A stretch of DNA of 64,000 nt. Origin: Bryobacteraceae bacterium (GTDB lineage Bacteria > Acidobacteriota > Terriglobia > Bryobacterales > Bryobacteraceae). Where the stretch lies: positions 815,757 to 879,756 of the forward strand of contig JANWVY010000001.1 of the NCBI GenBank assembly GCA_025056455.1. Direction: 5' to 3'. The position numbers and the translations under genes were made by a program. Of this stretch, positions 8,154 to 17,642 are shown piece by piece. Numbering within the stretch: position 1 is the stretch's first letter; the number at the start of each line of letters is the position of its first letter. The notes below the pieces were generated by a model. That model did no database searches and was not told the DNA's origin. It saw only the letters and a list, made by a program, of their open reading frames with translations.

Positions 8154-9761
8154 ATGAAGCGGCGTTCCTTTCTGGCTCTGTCTGCCGGATTTCTTCCCTT
8201 GCGCAGCGCGCGGGCGACCGACGCTGAAATTATTATTTTTCCGAAGGAGCCCACCGGCTCCATCAGTCCTTTCCTGCACGGCCACTTCATCGAACACCTC
8301 GGCGGCGTCATCTATGACGGCATTTGGGTAGGAGAAAACTCGCAAATTGCCAACATCGGTGGAATTCGGAAGGCCGTCGTAGATTCCATGAAAGCCTTAG
8401 GGTCGACCGTGATGCGATGGCCTGGGGGGTGTTTTGCGGATAGCTATGACTGGATGGACGGTATCGGCCCATCGTCTCAGCGGCCTATCAAGCCAAACTT
8501 TTGGATTGACAACGGACGGTTGCGTGAAGTCGCGCCCTCCCATCCTTCGCGAAACGATCCAAACCACTTTGGCACGCACGAGTTCATCCGGTTTTGCCGA
8601 CTGATCCAAGCCGAGCCCTACTTGGCAGCGAACGTGCGGAGCCTTCCCGCCAAGTCCTTTTATGACTGGATTGATTATTGCAATTCTCCTGCCGGCTCTA
8701 GCACTCTCGCCCGAAGGCGGGCCGCCGGCGGCGATGTGGAGCCGTTTGGGGTTCGGTTCTGGGGGGTCGGCAATGAAAGCTGGGGTTGCGGCGGAGAATT
8801 GACGGCAGCTGAGTATTCCGTCGAGTTTCGCAAGTTTACGGCGTGGGCGCCGCGCTGGGGCGTGCCGTTGAATTTCATCGCCGCTGGTCCCAACGGAGGA
8901 GATTTGCGCTGGACGCGGGAATTTTTCTCCCGGATTGTCGACAAGAGCCCTGCTTTGTTGAATCGTGTCTGGGGTTGGGCTCTCCACTACTACTGTGGAA
9001 CAACCGGCAAGGGCGACTCGCTGGACTTCACCAACGAAGACGCCTACGATCTGGTGCGGCGGGCCGACCGCATGCAGGAGCTCATCGAGCAGCACTGGCA
9101 AGTGATGGGTGAGGTGGACCGCGAACACCGTGTCAAGCTTGTGGTTGACGAATGGGGCGCTTGGCACCGCGACGGGACCGCAGTGGCCCCCCACCATTTG
9201 TTTGGTAGCGTCCCAACCATGCGGGATGCGTTGGTGGCAGCCCTCACCCTCGATACTTTCCATCGCCACGCAAACAAGGTGGCGATGGCAAACGTCGCCC
9301 AGCTGGTGAACTGCATCCAGACCTTGTTCCTAGCCGACGGGGATAAGTTTTGTCTCACGCCGACCTACCATGTGTTTGCTTTGTACCGAGCACACCAAAA
9401 CAACCAAGCGGTTCGGGCGGAATTTCTCGCTCCGAAAATTAGTTACCGCTATGAGGGAGGCGAGCGCCAGGTGGTGCGCCTTGCCGGTTCCGCCTCGCTA
9501 CGCAGCGACCAACTGGTCATTACGGCTGTAAATGTGAGCCTGAGCGACCCGCTTGAGGCACGCATCTTGGTTCCCGGAGCCAACCAGCTGGATCAACCGC
9601 AAGCGATGGTTCTCACCACAGCGGACATTCACGCGCATAACGATTTTCAAAATCCCGATGGTGTCAGGCCCCAAGCGGGTAAGGTCTCCGCTTCGGGACG
9701 AGAGCTACGACTTACTTTGCCACCGATGTCGGTGGTTCGCATTCAAGCACGGTTGGTTTGA
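8154..9761 (+). CDS. Secreted alpha-L-arabinofuranosidase, glycoside hydrolase family 51
   Basis: This 535-residue protein begins with a Tat-like or Sec signal (MKRRSFLALSAGFLP). The catalytic domain has the GH51 hallmarks: VMRWPGGCFADSYDW near residues 86-100, the acid/base E208 in VGNES, and the nucleophile E333 in VVDEWGAW. The C-terminal beta domain (about 400-535) is the usual GH51 extension. It should release terminal arabinofuranose from hemicellulose or pectin side chains outside the cytoplasm. The ATG at 8154 is preferred over TTG 8121 because it gives a clean signal peptide and GAGGG lies just before it. The gene is divergent from the winged-helix regulator and followed after 29 bp by an Oar-like receptor. 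Confidence 0.9.
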   Translation: MKRRSFLALSAGFLPLRSARATDAEIIIFPKEPTGSISPFLHGHFIEHLGGVIYDGIWVGENSQIANIGGIRKAVVDSMKALGSTVMRWPGGCFADSYDWMDGIGPSSQRPIKPNFWIDNGRLREVAPSHPSRNDPNHFGTHEFIRFCRLIQAEPYLAANVRSLPAKSFYDWIDYCNSPAGSSTLARRRAAGGDVEPFGVRFWGVGNESWGCGGELTAAEYSVEFRKFTAWAPRWGVPLNFIAAGPNGGDLRWTREFFSRIVDKSPALLNRVWGWALHYYCGTTGKGDSLDFTNEDAYDLVRRADRMQELIEQHWQVMGEVDREHRVKLVVDEWGAWHRDGTAVAPHHLFGSVPTMRDALVAALTLDTFHRHANKVAMANVAQLVNCIQTLFLADGDKFCLTPTYHVFALYRAHQNNQAVRAEFLAPKISYRYEGGERQVVRLAGSASLRSDQLVITAVNVSLSDPLEARILVPGANQLDQPQAMVLTTADIHAHNDFQNPDGVRPQAGKVSASGRELRLTLPPMSVVRIQARLV

Positions 9762-9790
9762 TCCTTTTCTGGAGAAAGGTAGATATACGT

Positions 9791-12700
9791 ATGAGTGCAA
9801 GCAAGTTAAGAACGATAGCGAGGTTGTTATTCCTCCTCGTTGGCTTGTTTGTTTCAACGCAGGTTGAGGCACAGGAGGCCCGAGGCACATTGCTCGGCCG
9901 CGTGCTGGACCCGAGTGGCGCCGCGATTGTTGGGGCGACAGTCTCGGTTCTCAGCGAGGCCATGGGTACCCGGCAATCTTTCCAAACGAATGAGTCGGGC
10001 AGTTACATTGCAACCTATCTGATCCCTGGCCTCTACACAGTTGAAGTCGAAATGGCAGGCTTTAAGAAATACCGCCGGACAGGGATTGAAGTCCGAGTCA
10101 ATGACCGGATCGAACTCCCAATTACGCTCGAACTAGGTGGAACCGAGCAGAGCGTTACCGTTGTGGGGGAAACGCCTCTGTTGAATACGGCCAGTGCATC
10201 GTTGGGTCAAGTCATAGACTCGCGCCGCGTGCAGGAGCTTCCCGTTCCGCATGGGAACCCCATGTTTCTGATTGGCTTGGCCTCTGGGGTGACGTTTAAC
10301 CGCGACCCTCGCCTGGACCGGCCCTTCGAGCCCACTCATATTGTTGGTTATTCCATGGACGGTACGCGAGCCAACCGCAGCGACATCACCTTAGACGGCT
10401 CCGTCGCAACGGCTACGGCCAACAACGGAGAAGTAATCGCCTCTTATGTTCCTCCTGCAGACATCGTCCAAGAGTTCAAGGTACAAACGGCGACTTTTGA
10501 CGCCAGCTTTGGCCAAACCGAGGGCGGCGTCACCAATATCTCCATCAAATCGGGAACGAACCAGTTCCGTGGTACCGCTTACTTGAATAAGATGGCGCCC
10601 GAGCTCTTTGCAAACGATTACTTTGCGAATCTGAACGGGGTACCTCGGGCCAACTTCACTTACAACCGCTGGGGAGGCAGCTTTAGCGGTCCGGTACGCG
10701 TGCCGAAGCTTTACGATGGACGCAACCGTACGTTCTTTCTCTATGGTTACGAAGGCATTAAAGAGGACCGTCCCCGCAACAACGGCGTACCCACAGTTCC
10801 AACGGCACGCATGAAAGCGGGTGATTTCTCTGAGCTACTCGCCGTCAGCGGGCAGTACCAAATTTATAACCCGCTGACGGCTCGCGAAATCGTTGTCGGA
10901 GGTAGCCGGATTATTGAGCGGGATCCCTTTCCTGGGAATGTCATTCCAGCAAGCTTGATCAACCCAGTTGCCCGGAATATCCTCAGCTATTTCCCGGATC
11001 CTTTGCAACCAGGGATTCAGAATAACTACCAGCGTCCGGAACTTACAGAGCACGCCGACTACGGCTCTCACACGGTCCGGGTTGATCAAATGGTTAGTAA
11101 TTCCAACCGGATGTTTGTGCGGTTAAATTGGTATGATCGAAACAGCACATACAACGACTACTTCAACAACATTGCCACCGGAAACCTGTTCCAGTTCATC
11201 TCTCGTGGCGCCACCATCGACGATGTTCATACGCTTAGCCCAACTACGGTATTAAACCTCCGGTATGGATATAACCGGTTTGTAAGAGCCGACAACGGCG
11301 CCTATAAGTCCATGGGCTTCGACCTTACCACGCTGGGCTTCCCCTCTTACATGACGACACTCACCAGCGATGATATTCGGAAGTTTCCACGAATCGATCT
11401 TGCAGGTTATCAGGGAACAGCAGGTGGCGGGGAGTGGAGACCGAACGACACGCACAACCTCAACGCGATCTTATCGAAGACTCAGGGGACCCACTTTCTG
11501 AAGATGGGGACTGAATTTCGAGCATACCGCGAGAACCGGCGTGAGTTCGGCAACAACGTGAGCGGTCAGTTCGTGTTTGATACCACATGGACGCGCGGCC
11601 CCAACAATACTTCGCAAGGGGCGCCCAACAGCCTCGGCCAGTCCGTCGCCGCGTTGTTGTTAGGTTTACCGACGAGTGGCGGAATTTGGCGTCCAGCCTC
11701 TTATGCCGAACAATCCACCTCTTGGGGCTTTTTCCTGCAAGATGACTGGAAAGTTACCCAAAAACTTACGTTGAATCTTGGAATCCGGTGGGAGTTTGAA
11801 ACGGCGCTTGAAGAGCGTTTTAATCGCTCTGTGCGCACGTTTGACGCCAACGCTCCAATTTCGTTTGCCGCCCAGGCCCAAGCCGCCTACGCTCTCAACC
11901 CAGTGGCCGAACGTCCCGCCTCAGACTTTATCGTAAGGGGAGGCTTAACCTTTGCGGGAGTCAACGGCCAACCAGCAGGCTTATACGAGACTCCAAAACT
12001 GAACCTGATGCCGCGAATTGGTCTTGCCTACCAGATCTCTCCGAAAACTGTGATCCGGACTGGTTACGGGATCTTCTACGGCTTCCTCGGCCAGCGGCGA
12101 GGTGATGTGGTGCAAACGGGATTCAGCCGCCAAACAGACTTCCAGTTCACGACGAACAACTATCTGTCGCCAGCCGCCACACTTTCGAATCCTCTGCCCA
12201 GCGGGCAGCTCTTCCCGATCCTGGGAGCCTCCCTCGGACCGGAAACCAACATCGACGCGAGCAATACGTTCTTCAATGACAGACCCAAAATGCCTTACAT
12301 GCAGCGGTGGCAGTTTGGATTTCAACGGCAGCTACCCGCTAACTTTGTCATGGAACTCAGCTATGTGGGCAACCGGGGCACCCGGCTTGAGACCACGCGC
12401 AATCTAAATGCGATTTCCAACAATTTCTTGAGCCGTGATCTGATTCCGACACCCGCGATGGCGGCAAATAATAACTATTTAGCGGGTAATTTACCCAACC
12501 CCTTCCGCGGGCTCACACCTATTTCTGCGCCCAACCTCAACAATGCCGCCAACCGAAGCCGTGCCGCTCTTTTACGACCCTACCCTCACTTTGCCGACTT
12601 GAACACGACAACGAACCAGGGCTATTCTTGGTATCACTCTTTGCAAGCTCAGTTTGAACGGCGGTTTTCCAAAGGCTTCACGCTTCAAGCCAGTTATACG

Positions 12701-13312
12701 TTCTCGAAGTTCATGGAGGCGACGTCTTACTTGAATGCGGCTGACGATATGCCGGTGGAGGTGATCTCCGATTTCGATATCCCCCATCGAATTGTCGCAA
12801 GCGGGATTTGGGAGCTTCCGATCGGCCGGGGACGGGCTCTCGGGGCCAACATGAGCCGGCTGGCGAACGCCTTTCTTGGCGGATGGCAACTTTCTGCCAT
12901 CTACACCTCTCAATCTGGGGTTCCTCTGAACTGGGGAAATATCCCGTTTGTGGGCAACATCAATGATCTTAAAGTCGCTCAACCCACCCGCACCCGATGG
13001 TTTAACACCGACGCTGGTTTCATCAAAACCCAGATTTTGCAAAGTAATGTTCGCTACTTTCCCTTCCGCTTGCCATTTATCCGGGCGATGGGGGTAAATA
13101 ACTGGGACTCTTCACTCGTTAAGAACACGCGGTTTGGAGCAGACGGAAAATACAACGTTCAATTCAAGGCGGAGTTTCTCAACACACTGAACCGGGCACA
13201 GCTTCCAGCGCCGAATACGGATCCACGAAACGTGCTGTTTGGCGAAATCCGGGCCAGCAACCAAGCGAATTATCCACGGCGAATTCAGCTGACGGCGAAG
13301 TTTATTTTTTAA
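9791..13312 (+). CDS. Oar-like TonB-dependent outer membrane protein with carboxypeptidase-regulatory domain
   Basis: This 1173-residue protein starts with a signal peptide (LLFLLVGLFVSTQVEA). An N-terminal carboxypeptidase-regulatory-like beta-sandwich (about 28-110: GTLLGRVLDPSGAAIVGATV) precedes a plug-like region and a long beta-barrel ending in aromatic KFIF, as in outer membrane proteins. This is the typical acidobacterial Oar/TonB-receptor type, thought to import or export bulky molecules across the outer membrane with TonB energy. The start at 9791 is chosen over TTG 9758, which overlaps the GH51 stop, because GGAGAAAGG lies at suitable spacing and a clean signal peptide follows. The gene follows GH51 closely and ends at a strong terminator, so the two may be co-transcribed and the receptor may serve sugar uptake. 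The substrate is unknown. Confidence 0.88.
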   Translation: MSASKLRTIARLLFLLVGLFVSTQVEAQEARGTLLGRVLDPSGAAIVGATVSVLSEAMGTRQSFQTNESGSYIATYLIPGLYTVEVEMAGFKKYRRTGIEVRVNDRIELPITLELGGTEQSVTVVGETPLLNTASASLGQVIDSRRVQELPVPHGNPMFLIGLASGVTFNRDPRLDRPFEPTHIVGYSMDGTRANRSDITLDGSVATATANNGEVIASYVPPADIVQEFKVQTATFDASFGQTEGGVTNISIKSGTNQFRGTAYLNKMAPELFANDYFANLNGVPRANFTYNRWGGSFSGPVRVPKLYDGRNRTFFLYGYEGIKEDRPRNNGVPTVPTARMKAGDFSELLAVSGQYQIYNPLTAREIVVGGSRIIERDPFPGNVIPASLINPVARNILSYFPDPLQPGIQNNYQRPELTEHADYGSHTVRVDQMVSNSNRMFVRLNWYDRNSTYNDYFNNIATGNLFQFISRGATIDDVHTLSPTTVLNLRYGYNRFVRADNGAYKSMGFDLTTLGFPSYMTTLTSDDIRKFPRIDLAGYQGTAGGGEWRPNDTHNLNAILSKTQGTHFLKMGTEFRAYRENRREFGNNVSGQFVFDTTWTRGPNNTSQGAPNSLGQSVAALLLGLPTSGGIWRPASYAEQSTSWGFFLQDDWKVTQKLTLNLGIRWEFETALEERFNRSVRTFDANAPISFAAQAQAAYALNPVAERPASDFIVRGGLTFAGVNGQPAGLYETPKLNLMPRIGLAYQISPKTVIRTGYGIFYGFLGQRRGDVVQTGFSRQTDFQFTTNNYLSPAATLSNPLPSGQLFPILGASLGPETNIDASNTFFNDRPKMPYMQRWQFGFQRQLPANFVMELSYVGNRGTRLETTRNLNAISNNFLSRDLIPTPAMAANNNYLAGNLPNPFRGLTPISAPNLNNAANRSRAALLRPYPHFADLNTTTNQGYSWYHSLQAQFERRFSKGFTLQASYTFSKFMEATSYLNAADDMPVEVISDFDIPHRIVASGIWELPIGRGRALGANMSRLANAFLGGWQLSAIYTSQSGVPLNWGNIPFVGNINDLKVAQPTRTRWFNTDAGFIKTQILQSNVRYFPFRLPFIRAMGVNNWDSSLVKNTRFGADGKYNVQFKAEFLNTLNRAQLPAPNTDPRNVLFGEIRASNQANYPRRIQLTAKFIF

Positions 13313-13333
13313 CTTCAGTCACGAGACGGAGAA

Positions 13334-13375
13334 GGCGGCAGCTGGCGAGTTCTGCTAGCTGCCGTCAACGTTTTT
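13334..13375 (+). terminator. Rho-independent terminator after the first Oar-like gene
   Basis: The arm GGCGGCAGCTGGC pairs with GCTAGCTGCCGTC (13 bp, with two G-U pairs) around the 7-nt loop GAGTTCT. The stem is followed by AACG and TTTTT. It lies 21 bp past the stop codon at 13312. Confidence 0.8.
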
Positions 13376-13561
13376 GGCCTCCACTGGCGCCGGCTCTCAA
13401 GTCCCATCGTTTACAATAAAGAGGCAGCCGTTCCCCACTCCGATTCCGGCCGCTATTTTCGAAACGTCACATTCCACCGTCTTCCGCGCCGGCCTACGAG
13501 AGGGGCGGATGTGCGAGACCGGTCGTGAGGGATCACGCCGGACAAGCTGGAAGCTGCGGGT

Positions 13562-16093
13562 ATGCGTCCTCGTGTTGTTCGCGCCATTCTACTTCGTGAA
13601 CTAAGCAGTTATTTTTCGACTCCGACGGGTTACGTTTTTATCACCCTGTTTGTGTTTCTCAGCGCTGTCGCTGCATTCTGGCAGGAGCGCTTCTTTGCCA
13701 GCAATCAAGCGAACCTCGACACACTCAATACCTATTTCCCTTACCTCCTCATCTTTCTCCTCCCTTCCATCAGCATGAGCTTGTGGGCCGAGGAGCGCCG
13801 GCAGGGAACGGAGGAATTGCTGCTCACGCTGCCAGCAAGCGACTTTCAGATCGTTCTGGGAAAGTATCTGGCCGCGGTAGCTATTTACTCGGTATCGCTA
13901 TTGTTTTCACTGAGCCATGTCGTAGTTTTGATGTGGCTGGGCAGCCCGGATCCGGGATTGATGATCTCAACATATCTTGGCTACTGGCTGGTCGGTTCTT
14001 CCCTGTTAGCTGTCGCGATGGTAGGCTCGGCTCTTACGGATAACCTAACCGTGGCTTTTATTCTCGGCGCCTTACTAACGGGCTTTTTCGTCTTTCTCGA
14101 CCGGGCCGGCACCATCATCCAGGGCGCCCCACAACGGTTCTTGGAGCGGCTTTCGGTGGTGGAACAGTTTCGGAGCCTGGCCAGTGGCGTGATCACGGTG
14201 GGTGCGGTTGCCTACTTTGTGTTGTTGGCCGCGGCAGCTTTCTACGCCAATGTGGCGCTGCTCGGACGCCGCCGCTGGCCGAGCGGCCCCAAGGCGCCCA
14301 AGCTTTCCCTGCATACCGCTGTCCGGATCGCCTCGGCGCTGGTCATCGCTGCCAGCGCTACGGTGCTGGCAAGCCAGTCCCGTATTCGCCTGGATGCGAC
14401 CTCCGAACAGATTCACTCGTTAGCCCCCGACACCAGGAAGTTATTGCAAAGTTTGGATCCACGCCAACCAGTGTTCATTCATGCGTATCTGAGTCCCGAG
14501 GTTCCTAAGAGCTACCTTGCCGCGCGCTCCAACCTGGTCGCGACGTTGCGCGAGTTTGACGCCTTGGGAGGGGAAGCTGTTCACACGCGCATTATCGAGA
14601 CGCTCAAATACACTCCAGCGGCGCGTGAGGCTCAGGAACGATACAACATCCGGCCCTACCGGGTGCCGGTCACCGAGGAATCCGCCGCCGTCAACGAGAT
14701 TTTCCTCGGTTTGGTGTTCCAGTGCGGCAATGAGGAGTTTGTAATTCCTTTCCTCGATCGAGGGCTGCCAGTTGAGTATGAACTGATGCGATCGGTGCGC
14801 GTTGTGTCTCGGGCACAGCGCCGTACGGTTGGTGTGCTGGACACAGCAGCGCGGCTGTTTGGAGGTCTGGATTTCCAGCGTGGCGCACAGTCCCAGGAGT
14901 GGTCGATTGTTGGGGAGCTCAGGAAACAATATCAGGTTCGCCAAATCGCGCCTGACGCCGACTATCCAGCTGACCTCGATGCGCTGATTGTGGCGCTGCC
15001 CCATACGCTGACGCAACCACAACTCGATCGCCTGGTGAGCTACGCCAGGCAAGGAAAGCCCTTATTGGTGATTCTGGACCCGATGCCCGCTTTCAATTTA
15101 GAGCTGGCGCCATCTACGATGGAGAAGGCTGTGAATGTACGGCCGCTGCTTGATGTGCTAGGGCTGAGCTGGCAGCCGAACCGCATCGTCTGGGATCCTT
15201 ACAATCCGCATCCGCAACTCAAGAGCCTCCCCAAAGAGGTGATCTTTGTTGGCAAAGGTTTCCAACAAGGAGAAATTATTACCTCCGGTTTGCAGGAAGT
15301 CGTTCTGCTCTATAGCGGCGAATTGCGCTCGCGCAGCGATGCCAAAGCCAAGTTCGTGCCCCTGCTCGAGACAACCAATGAAGGGGGCACTTTACGCTAC
15401 GAAGACCTCGTACAGCGGTCCCTTTTCGGAACCACGCTGAATCCAGCACCGGAGCGCCGTCCGAGCAAAGAGAAACACGTACTGGCGGCCCGAGTGACTG
15501 GCCCGGTCAACGCCATTGTTCTTGCAGATGTGGACGCTATTGGCGAACAATTTTTTGAGCTGCGCCGTCGCGGAGTGGAGAATTTGAACTTTGACAACGT
15601 GACCTTTATTTTGAATGCCGTCGACCAGCTGGTGGGTGACACCTCGTTCATCGCTTTGCGCAAACGCCGGCCGCGCTATCGGACGCTGGAGGCCGTTGAG
15701 GCGCGCACCAAACAATATGAAGAGCAGCGCTTAAAACAAACCCAGGAAGCTGAGGCCCTGGCTGAGCAACGCTTGCGTGAAGCCCAGGCCAGGCTTGATC
15801 GCGCTGTGCGGGAAATACAGCAACGAACGGACATCGATGACCAGGCCAAGCAAATCATGATTGCGAACGTACAGTCGGTAGAAAACCGGCGATTGTCAGT
15901 GGCGCGGTCAAACATCGAGGACGAAAAACAACGGCAGGTGGAGGCAAGCCGGGCCGAGATGGAAAGCTCCATCCGGGGCATTCAGAACACGATCAAGCTC
16001 CTGGCCGTGGTCTTGCCTCCCATCCCTGCTCTGCTCGCCTTCTTGCTGGTCTCAGCGCGGCGCCTGGCCCGAGAACCAGCTACCAGGCTGTGA
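13562..16093 (+). CDS. Fused ABC-2 permease and GldG-like auxiliary protein (GldF-GldG fusion)
   Basis: This 843-residue protein has two parts. Residues about 1-240 are an ABC-2 permease with about six membrane spans (LLRELSSYFSTPTGYVFITLF; WAEERRQGTEELLLTLPAS). From about 250 a GldG-like ABC_transp_aux region begins with a span, then a long extracytoplasmic domain, a Gln/Glu/Arg-rich coiled coil (about 710-800) and a final span near 810-835. Permease and auxiliary subunits are often separate genes; here they are joined. The usual ATPase subunit is not beside it, so it must be supplied from elsewhere. The DUF4340 gene follows after 9 bp, as is common in such loci. The role is probably export of an unknown substrate or envelope function; GldFG is linked to gliding in Bacteroidetes. 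The ribosome binding site for ATG 13562 is weak. Confidence 0.85.
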   Translation: MRPRVVRAILLRELSSYFSTPTGYVFITLFVFLSAVAAFWQERFFASNQANLDTLNTYFPYLLIFLLPSISMSLWAEERRQGTEELLLTLPASDFQIVLGKYLAAVAIYSVSLLFSLSHVVVLMWLGSPDPGLMISTYLGYWLVGSSLLAVAMVGSALTDNLTVAFILGALLTGFFVFLDRAGTIIQGAPQRFLERLSVVEQFRSLASGVITVGAVAYFVLLAAAAFYANVALLGRRRWPSGPKAPKLSLHTAVRIASALVIAASATVLASQSRIRLDATSEQIHSLAPDTRKLLQSLDPRQPVFIHAYLSPEVPKSYLAARSNLVATLREFDALGGEAVHTRIIETLKYTPAAREAQERYNIRPYRVPVTEESAAVNEIFLGLVFQCGNEEFVIPFLDRGLPVEYELMRSVRVVSRAQRRTVGVLDTAARLFGGLDFQRGAQSQEWSIVGELRKQYQVRQIAPDADYPADLDALIVALPHTLTQPQLDRLVSYARQGKPLLVILDPMPAFNLELAPSTMEKAVNVRPLLDVLGLSWQPNRIVWDPYNPHPQLKSLPKEVIFVGKGFQQGEIITSGLQEVVLLYSGELRSRSDAKAKFVPLLETTNEGGTLRYEDLVQRSLFGTTLNPAPERRPSKEKHVLAARVTGPVNAIVLADVDAIGEQFFELRRRGVENLNFDNVTFILNAVDQLVGDTSFIALRKRRPRYRTLEAVEARTKQYEEQRLKQTQEAEALAEQRLREAQARLDRAVREIQQRTDIDDQAKQIMIANVQSVENRRLSVARSNIEDEKQRQVEASRAEMESSIRGIQNTIKLLAVVLPPIPALLAFLLVSARRLAREPATRL

Positions 16094-16102
16094 GGTAGTC
16101 AC

Positions 16103-17464
16103 ATGACGGAGACCGGAAAAACGCTAGCCTTGGTCGCTGCGGCAGGGGTTCTCACTTTAGCAGCGATTCTTGTTGAACCAGAGCGGCGCACGCCAGCGAT
16201 TCTCAGTGATCAAGGCGAGACCTTCTACCCAAAGTTCACAGATCCCCAGGCCGTCCGAACGATTGAAGTGATCGACTATGATGAGGCTACGGCTGCGGCA
16301 CGTCCGTTTCAAGTGGAATTCCGCAACGGCCACTGGGTCTTAGCCTCGCACCATAACTACCCCATCGACATCGGCGACCGGTTGGTGAAGACCGCGGGAG
16401 CGTTGATGGATCTGAAGAAGGATCAAGTCGTGTCGGACTCAGCGGCCGACCATGCGAAGTATGGCGTTGTTGACCCGCTCGACACCAAGTCGGCCTCGCT
16501 CACAGGCCGAGGTAAGCGTGTCACTTTGCGAGATGTTCGCAGAGAGGTTCTGGCCGATTTTATCCTTGGGCGGCGCGTGGATGGAAAGAAAGGGATGCGT
16601 TATGTTCGACTACCAAACGATAAACGCGTTTATGCCGTCCGCACAGAGGCCGATCCGAGCGCTCGTTTCGCCGACTGGGTGAATGCGGATCTGCTGCGCA
16701 TTTCCTCTTCCTTAGTCCGGCGAATTCAGATCCTGAGCTATTCGATTGACGAACAGTTCGGCCGCCTGCTGAACCTGGAGAGTACGACTCTGGTGCAGGA
16801 GGGAGGTAAATGGCAAGCGCAAGGCGGCTCTCAGGTTAACCAGGCCACAATTCAGGCGATTGTCTCCACGCTTGATGGTCTAAAAATTGTCGATGTCCGC
16901 CCGAAGCCGCCCTCAATGGCCGAAGGACTGCGCGCCGGGAAGTTGGAAATGACCCTCGAGGGCGCCATGTCGCTGCGCCAGCGCGGGTTTTTCCTGAGCC
17001 CGACGGGCCGTCTGCTAGCGAATGAAGGTGAGTTGATCGTGGACACCGCCAGCGGTTTAGTGTATGTGTTGCGATTCGGCGAAGTGGCCACTAGTCCTGG
17101 AGATCTGAAACCCGTGGCCACGGGCAATGAAAATCGTTTCCTGTTTGTGACGGTGAATTATGACGCGCAGCGCGCGGCAAAGTATGGCGACACGACAGGC
17201 GCCGGTGAGCGAATGGCGCGGGAGCTGAACAACCGGTTTGCGGACTGGTATTACGTGATCAGCGGTCAGGATTTTCAACGGCTCCGCCCCTCGCGCAAGC
17301 AAGTCGGATTGCCCCCGCAAGCAGGACCCCAGATTGCGCCCCAGTCCCCTTCACCAGCTCCGCCGCCTACTCCAACTCAGTCACCCGCAGTACAGCCTTC
17401 GCCGGGCAACCCACCCCAACCGCCCCCTCCAACAACTTCCGCCCCACCCCGTCCTCCCTTCTAA
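16103..17464 (+). CDS. DUF4340 domain-containing protein
   Basis: This 453-residue protein has an N-terminal membrane anchor or signal (LALVAAAGVLTLAAIL) and a large extracytoplasmic domain matching DUF4340. The segments I rely on are VRTIEVIDYD, VEFRNGHWVLASHHNYPID, and a repeat-like second half from about residue 200. The last 65 residues are Pro/Gln/Ser-rich and look disordered. DUF4340 genes regularly follow GldG-like genes, and this one starts 9 bp after the fused transporter with GAGGTAG ahead of the ATG, so the two are very probably one transcription unit. Its biochemical role is unknown; it probably works with the transporter at the cell envelope. Confidence 0.8.
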   Translation: MTETGKTLALVAAAGVLTLAAILVEPERRTPAILSDQGETFYPKFTDPQAVRTIEVIDYDEATAAARPFQVEFRNGHWVLASHHNYPIDIGDRLVKTAGALMDLKKDQVVSDSAADHAKYGVVDPLDTKSASLTGRGKRVTLRDVRREVLADFILGRRVDGKKGMRYVRLPNDKRVYAVRTEADPSARFADWVNADLLRISSSLVRRIQILSYSIDEQFGRLLNLESTTLVQEGGKWQAQGGSQVNQATIQAIVSTLDGLKIVDVRPKPPSMAEGLRAGKLEMTLEGAMSLRQRGFFLSPTGRLLANEGELIVDTASGLVYVLRFGEVATSPGDLKPVATGNENRFLFVTVNYDAQRAAKYGDTTGAGERMARELNNRFADWYYVISGQDFQRLRPSRKQVGLPPQAGPQIAPQSPSPAPPPTPTQSPAVQPSPGNPPQPPPPTTSAPPRPPF

Positions 17465-17534
17465 GAAAGCCGGCATCGCTTGCCAGTGGCTCGATTCTTG
17501 ATCGATTTTGTCTTGGTGGTTTCTCGCGAAACGC

Positions 17535-17556
17535 CGCTCAAGATGAGCGCCTTTTC
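17535..17556 (+). terminator. Possible weak terminator after the DUF4340 gene
   Basis: CGCTCA-aga-TGAGCG is a 6-bp stem with a 3-nt loop, followed by CCTTTTCTT. The stem is short, so it may be only partly effective. It separates the transporter pair from the DUF5666 gene. Confidence 0.35.
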
Positions 17557-17642
17557 TTAAGTTTTGTGAAGGAACAGTGATTCAGCCTTTTGCATTTTTT
17601 AAGGTAGCGGCAAACGTTCTCCCTGCGAGACTGGAGGTGGCA

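Noticed and set aside
13374-13604. A 76-codon plus-strand frame ahead of the GldF-GldG gene.
   Set aside because: It begins in the terminator region, has no ribosome binding site, and its residues are Pro/Arg/Ser-rich without domain character.
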